Positions 49,913 to 62,345 of a stretch of 64,000 bases of DNA are shown one piece after another. Every line of letters begins with the position of its first letter. Positions within the stretch are counted from its first letter, which is position 1. Position numbers and translations under genes: made by a program. The DNA is taken from positions 15,753,966 to 15,817,965 of the forward strand of contig ML661885.1 of NCBI GenBank assembly GCA_007570785.1. The letters run 5' to 3'. Source of the stretch: Antilocapra americana. Lineage: Eukaryota; Chordata; Mammalia; Artiodactyla; Antilocapridae. Below the pieces are notes generated by a model. It saw only the letters and a program-made list of their open reading frames with translations. It was not told the origin of the DNA and did not search any database.

Positions 49913-52044
49913 ACTGTTAAGATGTGTCTTAACAGTACACATACACATAAACACATATATACATACATATGGAAGGTGCCGTATAACTGGCTAATGTCCC
50001 AAGAAAATTAATGAGTTGGGGCTAGGTTTAAATTTTTCATGCCAGAGATAATCATTTATTTCATTCAAATTATGTCTCATTTAAAACCACTGGCAGACAT
50101 ACATAAATGCAAATGACCTTACTTTCCACAAAAAGGATTGAGACTTAGCCAACTACTATTAACATTAAAATTAATTATGACTTAAGACTCATAAGTACTA
50201 CCTTTCATTCAAGAATATGCTACTTATTCTAGTTCTCACTCTTTTTGAGATGAGCAACAGGCTAAATGTTGTGGTCTATGACCAAAGACCCAGAGCAGTA
50301 GGTGGAGGTTGGCAAAGGAATCTCCAGATTTCCTTAAAACCCAAGGGAATCCAGGACTGTCTAGAAAGAAGAATGTGGGCCACAACAAGCCCGGCCCATC
50401 AGAAGCAGAATTTGATGACACAGAAGAAAGTTAAGGGAGGAGAGGGGAGAGAAAGCTGGAGGGATGACCTTGACTAGGCAAAGAGGGGTTGGGACTTAGT
50501 CAAGAAATGGAAACAACTGCTTGCTGTCCTCTACAAGTCGTTCACCCATACCTCAGAAGAGGCGGCAGAGTAGGGATCTGGGTGGGGATTTTGCTAAGCA
50601 TGTTCTAATCAAGAGTGGAAGAGTTGAGGGTACACATAGAGTGTACGGAATTAAAGCTGAAAAAGGGAACGTGAAAATGGAGGTAAGTGAGAAATAGTAA
50701 AAAGGTGGCAGTATCAATGGAACTGTGGTGTGGAAGGACTACTGAAGGCAGACTGTTAGAATGAACCAGGTGTCAGACAAATGAATGCTTGCGATTCTAA
50801 CTCTGGAGGGTCTTGCAATTACTGGTAATGCTAAAATCAAGGCTTTGATCACAGGAATGAGTGGCTGAAGGAGAATGGAAGACAAGATAACTGGAGAAAC
50901 ATAAGAAACTAAAATGTCAGCATGCTGAAATAATCATCATTCAGACAGTGTCACCAAAATTTAAGGAGGAATGTTGTAGAGAGTGAAAGTGAGCCAGGAG
51001 GAATGTGACGGACTCACTCAGAGGTCAGCAGACGACTAGTGTGATGTCACATGGGCAGTTAGTCTACCACCATGAAACTCAAACCTGGAGGTCTATCTCA
51101 AGGAAGAATTCCTGGAATTCACAGTGAGAATAAAAAAACAGGAGACACACTAAAGGAATTATGAATTGTAGTAGGATAAAGTATTTATTACTCTAAGGAA
51201 ATGGTCTCATGCGTCACAGTAGCACAACACAGTAACAACTACAACTAAGCACGTCAGGACCTGCTAGAGGCCCAGCGGAGGGAGCAGAGAAGTTTCACAG
51301 AGGTTTGAAAGATGTGAGATGTGTTCAAATCTGACAGATGCGAAAAAACATGAGACACTATAAGAAATACAAACACTTCAACAAGATTAAGGGCAGAAAG
51401 AATGAGTGTGTAATAGATACGAATTAACAGGTACGGAAGAGAAAGGCCACTAGCTTTTTCTCTGAACAAAAGATATTCTGAACAAACTAAAGTGCCGCCC
51501 AGAAATCCTTCACAGAAGTCTCCAGTATGGAACAAAATGGACAGATTTCAGTTTCATCTCATTTCCCTTACTTTGAAGGAGATACTAGAAGACAAATAAT
51601 CCAATAACCTGTACTGTATGAAGATTAACCAACTTTTGGAGAATCAACTGCTTCCACACTGCATTCAAAAGTGTATAATTATTATCACAATCTCCAATAT
51701 CCAAGATTAAAAATGTTCCAAAGATACGTGTGCACAAGTGAGACTTTCAAAAACAGAATGACAGAGTTCAAGTATAAATGCTTTAGTCATAACTTGTTTG
51801 CAGTGTATACACAAATAAACATGTATGTACGAGGCTATATAAAAATATACATCAATTTTCCATTTAAAAGAACAATATTATAAATGAATACCCAGATAAC
51901 AATAAAACTGGTATATACAACTTTTATAAATGATGAACCTCAGAATTAAACATCCTGTTGGAAAAGGCATCTCACTAAGTAACTGTTGCCATATTTCACT
52001 CTGCATCCAGTTTTAGGTTATCAATGACTACGTCATGGGGAAAG

Positions 52045-52215
52045 CACCATACTGGGAAGCCACAGAATACATGCACAAGTGCTGGCGCTGGCACTCATGA
52101 ACTATAAAGCAAGTTACTCAGCTTTTCTCTGCCTGAGTTTCTTAATTTACAAAATGGAAATCAAAAATTCATATCTCATGTGGCTTCATTAACATTTTTG
52201 TGAAGTACTATATCA
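52045..52215 (+). repeat. MIR SINE near exon A
   Basis: aagcaagttactcagcttttctctgcctgagtttcttaatttacaaaatggaaat matches the MIR core. It ends about 190 bases from the exon A donor. Confidence 0.7.
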
Positions 52216-52402
52216 AAATGAACTCTGCAAACCATAATGAGCTATACAGTTACAGACTTTCAAATACTTTTAAAGGAGAACTAAGAGCCTTTAGGCCATT
52301 CACTGCCCCCTCCCCCAAAAATAAAGCACAGTTAAAACCTGAGATGGATAAATCTCACAGATTTTGATAAGCATGGCTCACCACCTCTCTTCGGAACCTT
52401 AC

Positions 52403-52533
52403 CTTCGAATGAGCAGGCCCTCTTTCTTTCAGAAGTTTATACTGGGGTTGGACTCTATTGAAACGGGCTAACTCATTTACCAGACACATTGGAGTTTTCT
52501 CTTTGGGGGTTGCCATTTTATCTTGGAGAGAAG
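52403..52533 (-). CDS. STAU2: STAU2 first coding exon (5'UTR, start codon, residues 1-38)
   Basis: Staufen-2 binds double-stranded RNA and works in mRNA transport, localisation and decay, notably in neuronal RNA granules. On the minus strand an acceptor (tttttatttacag) is followed by 17 nt of leader, then ATG at 52516-52514, then 38 codons ending in PAHSK and a donor AAG|gtaagg. The peptide starts MATPKEKTPMCLVNEL and contains RFNRVQPQYKLL, the first helix and first strand of dsRBD1; this matches the amino end of mammalian STAU2. The start codon has a strong context (A at -3, G at +4). The exon ends in phase 0 and joins exon B in frame. From memory the human protein differs at residues 3 and 9 (N and A where this has T and P) and 30. 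Coding bases are 52403-52516. Confidence 0.95.
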
Positions 52534-53499
52534 CTGTAAATAAAAAGGCTGTAAAGTTTTTGTGAAGAATGACTTTACAAAATGGAAGAAAAACTAGTTT
52601 TGACTTTTTCAGATTGAAATCAGATTGTATATTTGGATTAAGTTATTGTCATGAATTTTAGATAAAAGTTTCAAATCTAAACTTCAAATCATCAAACCAT
52701 TTGATCATCATTCAAATCATCTAAATGTCCATTACATGCAACAGAAATATGTATCACATTTTAAACAATAAATTAAGGTAACTTTTTTCCTGAGTACCTA
52801 AATTGCTCTCTATACATAAACATAACAGCATGCTTAAAGACTGAAAAACAGTATAAAACTATATAATAACTTTTAATTTATCCTATAACTTTCTTAAGAA
52901 ATTTTAGCATAAACACATAATTCTTATTGCTATAAAACTAAATTTTATCTGTTTTATCATTTAATCTCTCTTTTTTCCTTCTCATTCTAAGGCAACATAT
53001 TAAATTTAAAAAGCTCCAGATGTGGGGATCAAGTCCTAAGTTTAATTACTAGCTCTCCCAACTATTATTTTTTTGTAACTTGTTTTTTTAATGAAATTTT
53101 GGGGGAGAAAATAGAATAATTTAACAAATGACCAGTTATCACCCAAAATTAAAATTAGTATTTAGTTTGCTTTTAGTCTTACTTTTTTAAAAAAAGGGAA
53201 AACAGTATTACATTCCAGTTAAGTTCCCTTTATCTTTCCCAGAAACTATCACTATGTGAATTTAAACTATATCTCTCTCGGATATTCTAAAATACATTTA
53301 TATGCATGCATATATATCCACGAAGAAATACATAATCATGACATATGTGGTTTTGTAGTTCACATGAACAGTAATATAATAGATGCACCAATTTCACAAC
53401 GTTCTTCACTCTTTATTATGTTTTTAAGATTTCACTCACAGATCCAGTGTATTACTTTTTAACTGATGTATAATTTTCATCACAATACCTTAGCAGTGT

Positions 53500-54060
53500 T
53501 TTAACCCTCCCTACTGATTGAAGACTTTTATTAATAGATTGTCTTCAATTTCTCACCTTTACAAGTTAAAGTTACACTATCCCAAACATCACTAAGAAGG
53601 ACTGTACCAAATGACCTTCCCTTGGCAGCATGGTAATTACTGTTTCTCTCCAACCTTGAAAACGTGTAGTATGCTCAGATATTTTCATCTCAGACATTCT
53701 GATGTCTGACAAAATTGTTTTTGATCATCTGGGTTTCCTCTTCTGGGAACTAGTTCTGTCCTTTTTTCCACTGACTATTTTATGTATAATATTTATCAAT
53801 CTTTTCTTTTGTGGTCTGTGTCTTTACTACCTTAAGAAACCCTCCCCTAACCTGAAATGTCTTAATTATTTTTACTTAAATTTACTAGGCCTATTATTCT
53901 TTATCTATAAAATAAAAGTAATAAATATATTCTATTTAACTCACACTCAGGTTAAAAGGTTACAATTTTTAAATACATAGTACTTTAAATTCTAGCACAA
54001 TTATTGTTAGAGCTTCAGAATATTTTTATAGTATCTTATCCTATATTTTTCCTTCATCTC
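53500..54060 (-). mobile_element. Possible old L1 3'UTR, reversed
   Basis: T-rich, with tctctccaaccttg and repeated ttgatc/ttcctttatt-like text. It fits an antisense L1 3'UTR but is weakly preserved. A 92-residue plus frame at 53702-53980 is hydrophobic, as T-rich frames are, and is not a gene. Confidence 0.3.
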
Positions 54061-54124
54061 ATTTACAGACATATTTAACTGCTTTTTTAGTTTTTCTTTC
54101 ACCTCCCATTTTAAAACTTAAACA

Positions 54125-54250
54125 TAGAGACTTCCTCAGCAGTCCAGTGGCTGAAACTCTGCCTTCCAAAGCAGGGGGCGGGGATTCAATCCCTAGTTGG
54201 AGAAATAGGGTCCCACATGTCATGAGGTATGGCCAAACACTTAAAACAAA
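54125..54250 (+). repeat. tRNA-Glu-type SINE (CHR-like)
   Basis: gacttcctcagcagtccagtggctgaaactctgccttcc, gggattcaatccctagttgg, A-rich tail. Confidence 0.8.
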
Positions 54251-55814
54251 ACCTAAGCATAAAACATGCAAATGGATTACTTCCTGCTCAATTAAACTGG
54301 AGTCACAATATATAAAGAATACATTAAATAAATGGAAATAGCAGGTTTTAGGAACTTCATCTGTAAACTTTATATGACAAGGTTTAATGTAGAAAATGGT
54401 ATCTTTTTTAATACTTTTATTTTTTAATGCCCTTTACAGGACTAATAATTTGGTATATTAACTTGATCACAATCATTATTAAGAAATTATTTTATAACAA
54501 TACTACACAAATATGTAGTAAGGCATAAGTTAAAAAAAAAAGAAAAGAAGCAACCAACTGTATGACCAATACAGTTGACAGTTAATTCTACAATTAAACC
54601 ATTCTAAGTGGCTTGCAAAGCAAAAATAAACAAATAAGCTTAGTAATTATTGCTTTCTTGGAACACCACAAAAAAGGCAAAGACTATTTGTCAAGAAAGG
54701 TTGAGGAAATCTGCATTTTACTTATTCTGTTGCATATCATTCAAATAAACATTTTATAAGCATTTCTGTGCCAGGAAGTCAGTTATTATTTAAAATACAA
54801 AGTGATCTGGGACTATAGTCAATTTTGGTCCTTGCATACCACAGTGTTAAATACTAAAGTACAACAGATCACACAGCTACCTGAATATCAAAAAGCAAAA
54901 GAAGAATGAAAATGAGAAAATATTGAAATCTGGGAAAAGTGAGTTATTTTGCATAATATTAAAACAGCATTTATACTGCTACTATGACAATTTTCATAAC
55001 TCAGCAATGCTGCATATATATCTGTTATAATACCAAAAATATTAAGATCATAACAAGAATAATATGATGATTTTACAGTGTAAAAAGTAATAGCACTGGA
55101 TTTAGGCATGTTAAATGTGATTACAGTATGTTTATAGCTCTATAAACTTAGCTCTGTTTGGTAAGAAAATCTGATCTAAATTCCTTAAAGGAAAATGATA
55201 ATAACATGGCACTAAAATTTATATTCCATTCATTCTAACTTTCTGCTTCATAAAAATTACATGAACCGAATAATGGATTCACAGAATCCATTAATGGAAT
55301 CCAATGTGTGAAAGATGTGCAAAATACATTAAGATCCCACTTCAATAAAACTTCAAAAATCAAACGTTTAGTTAGTAAATTAATTAGTCCTAGTTCAGAT
55401 TTTATTTTACAAAATGATTAAAACTTTATTTTCCATAAATATTCCTCCATTCAATCAGAAATCTTATTAACAATACTAACAATAGTAACAGTTCAATGAC
55501 AAAGTAGTAATAAAAAATTAAACCAAAATTTTTATAAAATATCTACAAAATTATAAAACAAATTGGTCTATAAAAATTGAGATTCATAAACTTTATATAT
55601 TATTTTTTAGAAAAGTCAATAGTACAAGAAGTGAGAAATATATATATACACTGTTGCATAAGTATACATTTTCAAGAGACTGAAGAAAGCTTCAATTCAA
55701 TTTGGTGGCTGGAATAGTAGATACCTACTTAGAAGTAAATAAAATTAATGACAATGAATTTCATAATTTTAAAACTTTGCTCCTGAGAGAACAAATGCCA
55801 TATACTTAAGACCC

Positions 55815-55980
55815 TAAGAGCCTGTTTTGGGTATCTCTCTGCCACTGATTTCTACACATAACCTTGAGAAAGTACTTAAATCTCACTTTCCTGGATAGTG
55901 AAACAGAAATAATAATTGTTTTTATATTATTGGATTACAGTATATTGATTGAATCAAATGATGTAAGATACTATTAACAA
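55815..55980 (+). repeat. MIR-like SINE
   Basis: aaccttgagaaagtacttaaatctcactttcctggatagtgaaacagaaataataattg follows the MIR pattern (ttgggcaagtcacttaacctctctgg...). Diverged. Confidence 0.5.
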
Positions 55981-57167
55981 TAAGAATCTACTATTACTCT
56001 GCATATAAATAACCTTTAGCACACTATCACTGAAAATGAATACAGTGATATGATTTCATAAACTTTTTTCATGGCTTCCTAAGCTAAAATATTCTGAGTT
56101 AAAATGTTTGTTAGGATAAGTTGATTACATTCATACTATCATACTTTTTTAGTATTCTATAAAAAGCATGTATTTGCTATTGTTTTTCCACTGACTTACT
56201 GTAACGTATTAAGCTTGCTTCCATTGAAAAATTCCCAAATGTAATATATATTACATTTAAGATTTCTCATACTTCTGTTAGGGAAGAGTTTACCTTGGAT
56301 ATAAAGTTTGTTTACATGTAAGTCTCCATAACTTTGTTACATTGGCAAAACAGCTACAACAACAGGACCTGCACACTCAGCAAAACAGAGGCCTACCCTA
56401 CTTTTTGAGACAGATTGTTTCTATACTTAATAAAATGTCCTAAACTCTCTGGGACTTGATCTTCAAAATATGCCAAAATAATACAGTTTACAGTTTTCAA
56501 TCAACAGGCAAAGAATACTTGTTGCAAAGGAGTTCGGAGTCTGTGAGAAAACACACACACACAGAAGAAACAAATAGCCTAGACTACAACACGGTAGGTG
56601 CTAAGATAAGGTTTTCAAAGGGGACTCCTTAGGTGAAGGGGTGTTGAAAGGCAGCTTTCATGGGGTGGTGATTAGACTGCATTACGTTAGCTAAGCAAAG
56701 TAGGCATTCACCAAGTTAGTGAGGGAGGGAAAGAGAAAGAGGCCGAGCTTTTCCAGAGCACACATGCAGAAGAAAGCACATTAAACGCATCACGTTCCGG
56801 AAAACGCAAGCAGATCCCTGGCAGATGTAGAATGCAGAGCAGGATGCAGCAGAAAAAGTATGTGACCAGAATCCACCAAAATACCACAAGTTGCCTAGGC
56901 CAGAACTCAAGAGCAGCAACATTTTTAAGGCAGTTAAATTACAGCTGAAGTGATGCTAGGAAGCCACAGGCTAACCTCACCTGCCAAGGCAAGTCTCTCC
57001 ATAGAAGAATCCATGTCCATCACAGGTACAGAAAATGACTTGAACACAGTCTATGTCTCTCTGCTGGCTCCCCTTTCCCTATTCCCTGCTACTGGAAGGG
57101 GCTCATCCTAATTCCCAAGTAAAATAAAAAGAAAGAAAACAGAGTCAAAAAAGAACAAGGAATTTAC

Positions 57168-57185
57168 CTTCCACAGGGTCCTGCC
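57168..57185 (-). other. Candidate 18-nt STAU2 microexon (5'UTR or alternative)
   Basis: On the minus strand a pyrimidine-rich acceptor (gttatgtttctcttacag) is followed by 18 nt (GGCAGGACCCTGTGGAAG) and a good donor (gtaaat), 4.6 kb upstream of exon A. If joined to exon A the frame stays open upstream of the annotated ATG (in-frame codons CAG GAC CCT GTG GAA GCT TCT CTC CAA GAT AAA then ATG). No transcript evidence is available here, and paired splice-like motifs at this spacing also occur by chance. Confidence 0.25.
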
Positions 57186-57365
57186 CTGTAAGAGAAACAT
57201 AACTGTCTGTCCACAGCTGCAACTAAAACATAGTTTATAAATTCACATCATATGGTAACCTAAGGCTGTCCAAGCAAAATCACCACCCAAGGATCAAATT
57301 GCTGTACTAGAATTGCCTGTTAATTAGGAAAAATTAAAGTTCCTATCTCTTTTGGTTGGGGTGGT

Positions 57366-57434
57366 ATTTTAGTCACTATGTCATCTGACTCTTTTGACCC
57401 CATGGACTGTAGCCTGCCAGGGTCCTCTGTCCCT
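57366..57434 (-). repeat. Truncated BovA SINE
   Basis: tattttagtcactatgtcatctgactcttttgaccccatggactgtagcctgccagggtcctctgtcc. About 70 bases, reversed. Confidence 0.85.
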
Positions 57435-58548
57435 ATCTCAAATAAGACAGAAAAATTAATTTCAAAAATATTCAAGTAAAGAATATAAAAATATGACAAA
57501 AGCACAAGAAAACTTGGCTAAATGTATGTCAAAATCCTGCAACATAGAAAACTTCTAGAAAGAATGTAAAAATCCTGATGGGATAAAGTGATAGATTTAA
57601 CAACACAAAAATGTAAAACTTCTGTAGAGCACAACACACCAGGAATGACACTAAGAAATTGTCAAGATAGATAATTCCCCTGGATCTATAGATTAATTTA
57701 GTAAAAATCAACATTTTAACAAAGCTGAGGCTTCCAATACATGACATATAGTCAATTTTCATTATTGAGACGATGACATCTCAGTGAAAGCTATGTTTTT
57801 CAACATTCCTACAAAACAGTGTATTAAAATACTGAGTCATTGCTTCTGGGGAAATAAAAGGTTAGGCTCCTATAAACCCCTAGGAATAACATTTTTTTTT
57901 TAGTCAGTTAATAAATAATCTTGTTTTATGTGTGTTTTATCTAGCTAAAGATCCCTTATTTAATATATATTGTTGAACTCACTAATATTGAACTCAGAGT
58001 CAACAATAACTCCTGAATGAAGTTTAGCCAAATACATATATCTTCTCCAGAAGACATATCACAGCCTTCCTGTGCTTAAAAACACAAGGGACTACAGCAC
58101 TATGCTTGGGAGCTACTTTAAATAGCTAAATCACCAACCAAAAAACACAAAAATCAAATGTGGCACTAAATAAACCAAGAAAAGGACACTTGCTTTGGCA
58201 GGAAAACTGAAACGAGAGCAGACTGTCATCTTGTTCAACCCTAGATCAGACTGTGTACACAGGGCAACTCAAGTTTTCACCACTCCGCACCTGTCAGTAA
58301 ATGATCACAAAAGCACTGCAACGATGATTTAGGGATTACCTATAAATTTTAGCAAATAGACCAACTCACAAATACAGAATCCATGAATAATGAGGATCAA
58401 TAATGAAGATCTCAATTATTTAGGTATCCTTTCATTTCAGCAGTATTTTATAGCTTTCAGTATTCTTTAACATACTTTTTTAGATTTATCCATACATATT
58501 TCGTATTTTTGGTACTATTTTTAAATGGTATTTTTTTCAGATTGTTCC

Positions 58549-58764
58549 TTGCTGTGCATGCTCAGCCATGTCAGACTCTTTTGCAAACCCATGGACTACA
58601 GCCCATTAGGCTACCCAGTCAATGTAATTTTTCAAGTAAGAATACGGGAGTGAGTTGCCATTTCCTACTCCAAGGGATCTTCCCAATCCAGGGATCAAAC
58701 CTGCGTCTCCTGTGTCCGCTTCACTGGCAGGAGGATTCCTTACCACTGTGCCACCTGGGAAGCC
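58549..58764 (-). repeat. Bov-tA/BovA SINE inside L1
   Basis: tgctgtgcatgctcagccatgtcagac through gaggattccttaccactgtgccacctgggaagcc, reversed, full unit. Confidence 0.93.
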
Positions 58765-59815
58765 ATGCTGGTGTACAGAAACACAGTCAATTTTTGCATA
58801 TTTATCTTGTATCCTTCAATGTTACTATCCTTATTCATTAGGTCTGGTAGGAGTCCATCAGATTTTCTACACAGAAAATCAAGTCACATCTGTTTATCAG
58901 AATTTTCTTTTATTCCTATTCCAGAACCTATTGCCTGGTTCTGCATCCTACTAATGCTGACACTGGAGTCTTTAGAAACTATTCCTTCTACTTCAAATAT
59001 TTTTGAAAAGTTGGTGTAGAACTAATATTATCTCCTCTTACAGTATTTAGTAAATTCACCAATTGGTCCAATAGGTGAGCTGGACCTACAGTTTTCTCTG
59101 TGGGAAGTTTCTTTTTTTAACTACAACTTTAGTATCTTTAATACAGATACTAAAGTAGATAGATAGTAGCTATTCAGATTATCTCTTCTGCTTCCTCTAG
59201 AATTCATTCTTTTTCTACATCATTAAGGTGGAAACTAAGGTCATTTATTTAAGATCGTTCTTCTTTTCTAATACAAATACTTAAAGCTATAGATTTCCCA
59301 CTAAGAACTGTTTTAGCAACATCTAATACATTGTGTTTCTGTTCTTACTGAATTTAAAATACTTTATAATTTCCCTTTTTGTTTCTTCTTTTAATCATGA
59401 ATTACTTATAAGATGCTATTTAATTTTCAAATATTGTAGATTTTCCAAGGATATTTCTATTAATTTCTAATTCTATTGCATTGTTATCTGAGAAGGTTCA
59501 CTTTAGGAGTTGATTCCTTCTGAATTATTGAGATTTGTTTTATGGCCCAAAATACAGTCTATCTTGGTAAATGTTCTGTATGAACTTGTGAACAAATGAG
59601 TATCCTGCCCTTCTTGTGTAAAGTGCTTTGTAAACACAGCCAGGTCAAGCTGGTTGACAGTGTTATTCAAGTCAACTACACCTTTGAAACTTCTTTTTCC
59701 TGTCAATTTGCTACATCAATTATTGAGAGGGATCACTGAAATCTCTGACCATAACTGTGAGTGTTTCCTTGACTTTCTATCAGTTTTTGCTTCGTTTGTT
59801 TTGAAATTCTATTAC

Positions 59816-60030
59816 TAGGTGCCAGTGGCTCAGTGCAAAGAATCTGCCTGCCAACGCAGGAGACCTGGGTTCAAACCCTGGAGCAGGAAGATTCTCTGGA
59901 GTAGGAAATGGCTACCCACTCCAGTATTCTTTCCTGGGAAATCCTGTAGACAGAGGAGCCTGATGGGCTACAGTCCTGGGAGTTGCAAAAGAGTGAAACT
60001 TAGCAACTAAACAGCAACAACAACAACAAA
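59816..60030 (+). repeat. Bov-tA/BovA SINE inside L1
   Basis: gtgccagtggctcagtgcaaagaatctgcc through gtgaaacttagcaactaaacagcaacaacaacaac. Opposite in sense to the L1. Confidence 0.92.
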
Positions 60031-60916
60031 ATATTTAGCACTGATAGTCCTCTTAATTAACTGATCCCTTTATTGTTACAAAATGATTTTCTTTAACCCA
60101 GGCAGGAACTATTCCTTGCTCTGAAACCCACTGTAATACTAATAAAACCACTCCCAAGTTTCTTTCAACTAAGTTAGTGCATTATTTCTTCTTCCATTTT
60201 TTTAATCTATTTGTGTTTACAGTTACTATTAGGCAAGTATATGGTTGGATCTTCCTTTTTAATTCAATTTCAGCCTTCAAATCAGGATGCTTTTTAACAC
60301 TACTTACTTTTTAAAATATACAAAACACCACACAAATTTATATGTCATCTTTGTACATCTCTGTATCACTTCAATTTTACATGTGCTGCTGAAGCAAACA
60401 CTAGACTATTTACATTTAATGGGATTATACAATATCATTAAGTTTGAACCTATCATATTATTATATTTTTGCCATCTGGTCTTTGGTCCCTTCATCTTCT
60501 CATGGTTTCTGTTGACTTAATTATTTTGTATATGCAATTCTATCTGTGCTTTGGCTTATTAGCTATAAGTTTTTGTTTTGCTATTTTACTAACTGCTAGA
60601 GTTTATGACATGTATCTTACCTACCTTTATATTGTACCACCTAATAAAGGGCATTAAAATCTTTAATAATATCCTTCCATTTATTCTTCAAGCTGTTACT
60701 ATCCACTGTACTTTTGTGTATGCTATAAGCCTCACAATAGCTTAATATTTCTGCTCTGACTAATAAATTACCTTTCAAAAAGATTTATAAAAAAGATTAT
60801 ACATTTGCCCAAGTAATGCCCATTTCTGCTTTTTTCTTTGTTCATCTTTTTTTATTTTCCTGCTGCCTGAAAGACATTCTTTAAAATTTTTCTTCTAGTG
60901 GGGGAGTGTTGAGTAA

Positions 60917-61990
60917 GGTATTTGCATAGACATTTCTCCAACAATGACATACAAAGAGCCAACAAGCAAAGAGCTATTAAATACCACTAATATCAAAGAT
61001 GCAAATGAAAACTCTAAGATGACACTTCATCTCTAGCATGATGGCCATTAGCAAGGAGAAGAGGGAGGGAGGGAAAAAGGAAGGGAAGAAAAAATGAGAG
61101 AAATAAGCACTGGTGAGGATGTGGGGAACTTGGAGCTCTTGTTTATTATTAGTGAGAATGTGAAATGGTGCAGCCATTATGGAAAACAGTCATTAAACAG
61201 AGAACTACCAAAGGATCCAGCAATTTCACTTTTGGATATATACCCAGAATAACAGAAAGCAGGCACCCGAACATACACTTGCACCCCCATACTCACTGCA
61301 GCATTAGTCACAATAGCCAAAAGATGGAAGCACCCCAAATACCTATTGACAGATGAATGGATGAACAAAATGTGGTATACACATAGAACAGAGTATTATT
61401 CAGGCTTAAAAATGAAATTGTGACATGTGGTATGACATGAATGACATGCTAAGTAAAATAAGCCAGTCACAAAAGAACAAACAGTGTACAATTCCACTTA
61501 TATGAGATATCTAGAGTAGTCAAATTTATAGACAGTATTTAGAGTAGTCAAATTTATAGACAGAAGTAGAATGGTGGTTGACAGGGGCTGATGGAATTAA
61601 GTGTTTTAATGGGTACAGAGTTTCAGTTTGGGAGTATCAAAATTTCTGTAGATAGATAACGGTGATGGCTGCATAACACTGTTCATGTACTTAACGTCAC
61701 TATACACTTAAAAATGGTTTTCCCTCGTAGCTCAGTGGTAAAGAATCCACCTGCCAATGTAGGAGATGTGGGTTCAATTTCTAGGTTGGGAAAGTCCCCT
61801 AGAAAAGGGAATGGTAACCCACTCCAGTATTCTTGCCTGGGAAATCCCATGGACAGAGGAGTCTGGTGAGCTACAGTCCATGGGGTCACAAGAGAGTCAG
61901 ATACAACCTAACAACTCTATAACAACAAGATTTAAAAATAGTTAAAATGTTAAGTTCTGTGTTGTATACTGAATATTTTATAATAATTAA
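60917..61990 (+). mobile_element. L1 3' end (L1MA-like), split by a SINE
   Basis: ggtatttgcatagacatttctcc, actctaagatgacacttcatctc, gtgaaatggtgcagccattatggaaaacagtc, tggatatatacccagaataacag, gatgaatggatgaacaaaatgtggtatac, acttaacgtcactatacacttaaaaatgg, and the tail gttgtatactgaatattttataataattaaaaaattt. A purine-rich run (61036-61101) and a 30-bp tandem repeat (around 61510-61565) lie inside. Confidence 0.85.
61717..61931 (+). repeat. Bov-tA/BovA SINE inside L1
   Basis: gttttccctcgtagctcagtggtaaagaatccacc through agagagtcagatacaacctaacaactctataacaacaag. The L1 text ttaaaaat occurs just before (61708) and just after (61932), a likely TSD. Confidence 0.92.
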
Positions 61991-62029
61991 AAAATTTTAA
62001 ACAAAAGAGTCACTTCTTTTTCATGTCCT

Positions 62030-62345
62030 CTGGAATATATTTTCATTGAAGTATAGTTGATTACAATGTTCTGTTAGCTTTGAGTGTACAACTAAGTAAT
62101 TTAGTTATATATAAAAAATCTACACATACATGCATCAGGTTTTCAATTATAGGTTATTACAAGTTATAGAATACAGTTCCCTGTGTTATACAGAAGGTCC
62201 TTGTTATTTATCTATTTTAAACATAGGAGCATGTGTCTATTAATTGCTAACTCCTAACTCATCCCTCCCCGACCGTTCCCTTTTGGTAACCATAAATTTG
62301 TTTTCCATGTCTGTGAGTCTGTTTTGTAGTAAGTTCTTTTGTATG
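62030..62345 (-). mobile_element. L1 3' end (ruminant type), reversed
   Basis: attttcattgaagtatagttgattacaatgttctgttag, gaatacagttccctgtgttatacagaaggtccttgttatttatc, ctcctaactcatccctcccc, ttccatgtctgtgagtctgttttgtag. Antisense of a ruminant L1 3'UTR. Confidence 0.85.

Larger units (their letters stand above)
41489..52402 (-). other. STAU2: STAU2 intron between exons A and B
   Basis: This is 10,914 nt between the donor of exon A and the acceptor of exon B. Its core is a plus-strand L1 fragment (about 45.1-48.9 kb) cut by younger insertions. The parts 41.5-43.8 and 48.9-52.0 kb are mostly non-repetitive to my eye, apart from a MER5-like element at 49.75 kb. Pyrimidine-rich tracts at about 41.93-42.39 and 43.38-43.83 kb look like worn copies of one interspersed repeat I cannot name. 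Confidence 0.85.
58400..60900 (-). mobile_element. L1 ORF2, reversed, split by two SINEs
   Basis: Antisense ORF2: atcctttcatttcagcagtattttatagctttcag, ttatcttgtatccttcaatgttac, ttgttatctgagaaggttcactttagg, tatggcccaaaatacagtctatcttgg, ctgtcaatttgctacatcaatt, ctttaacccagg, cagttactattaggcaagtatatggttggatc. SINEs are at 58549-58764 and 59816-60030. All frames are broken. Confidence 0.82.
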
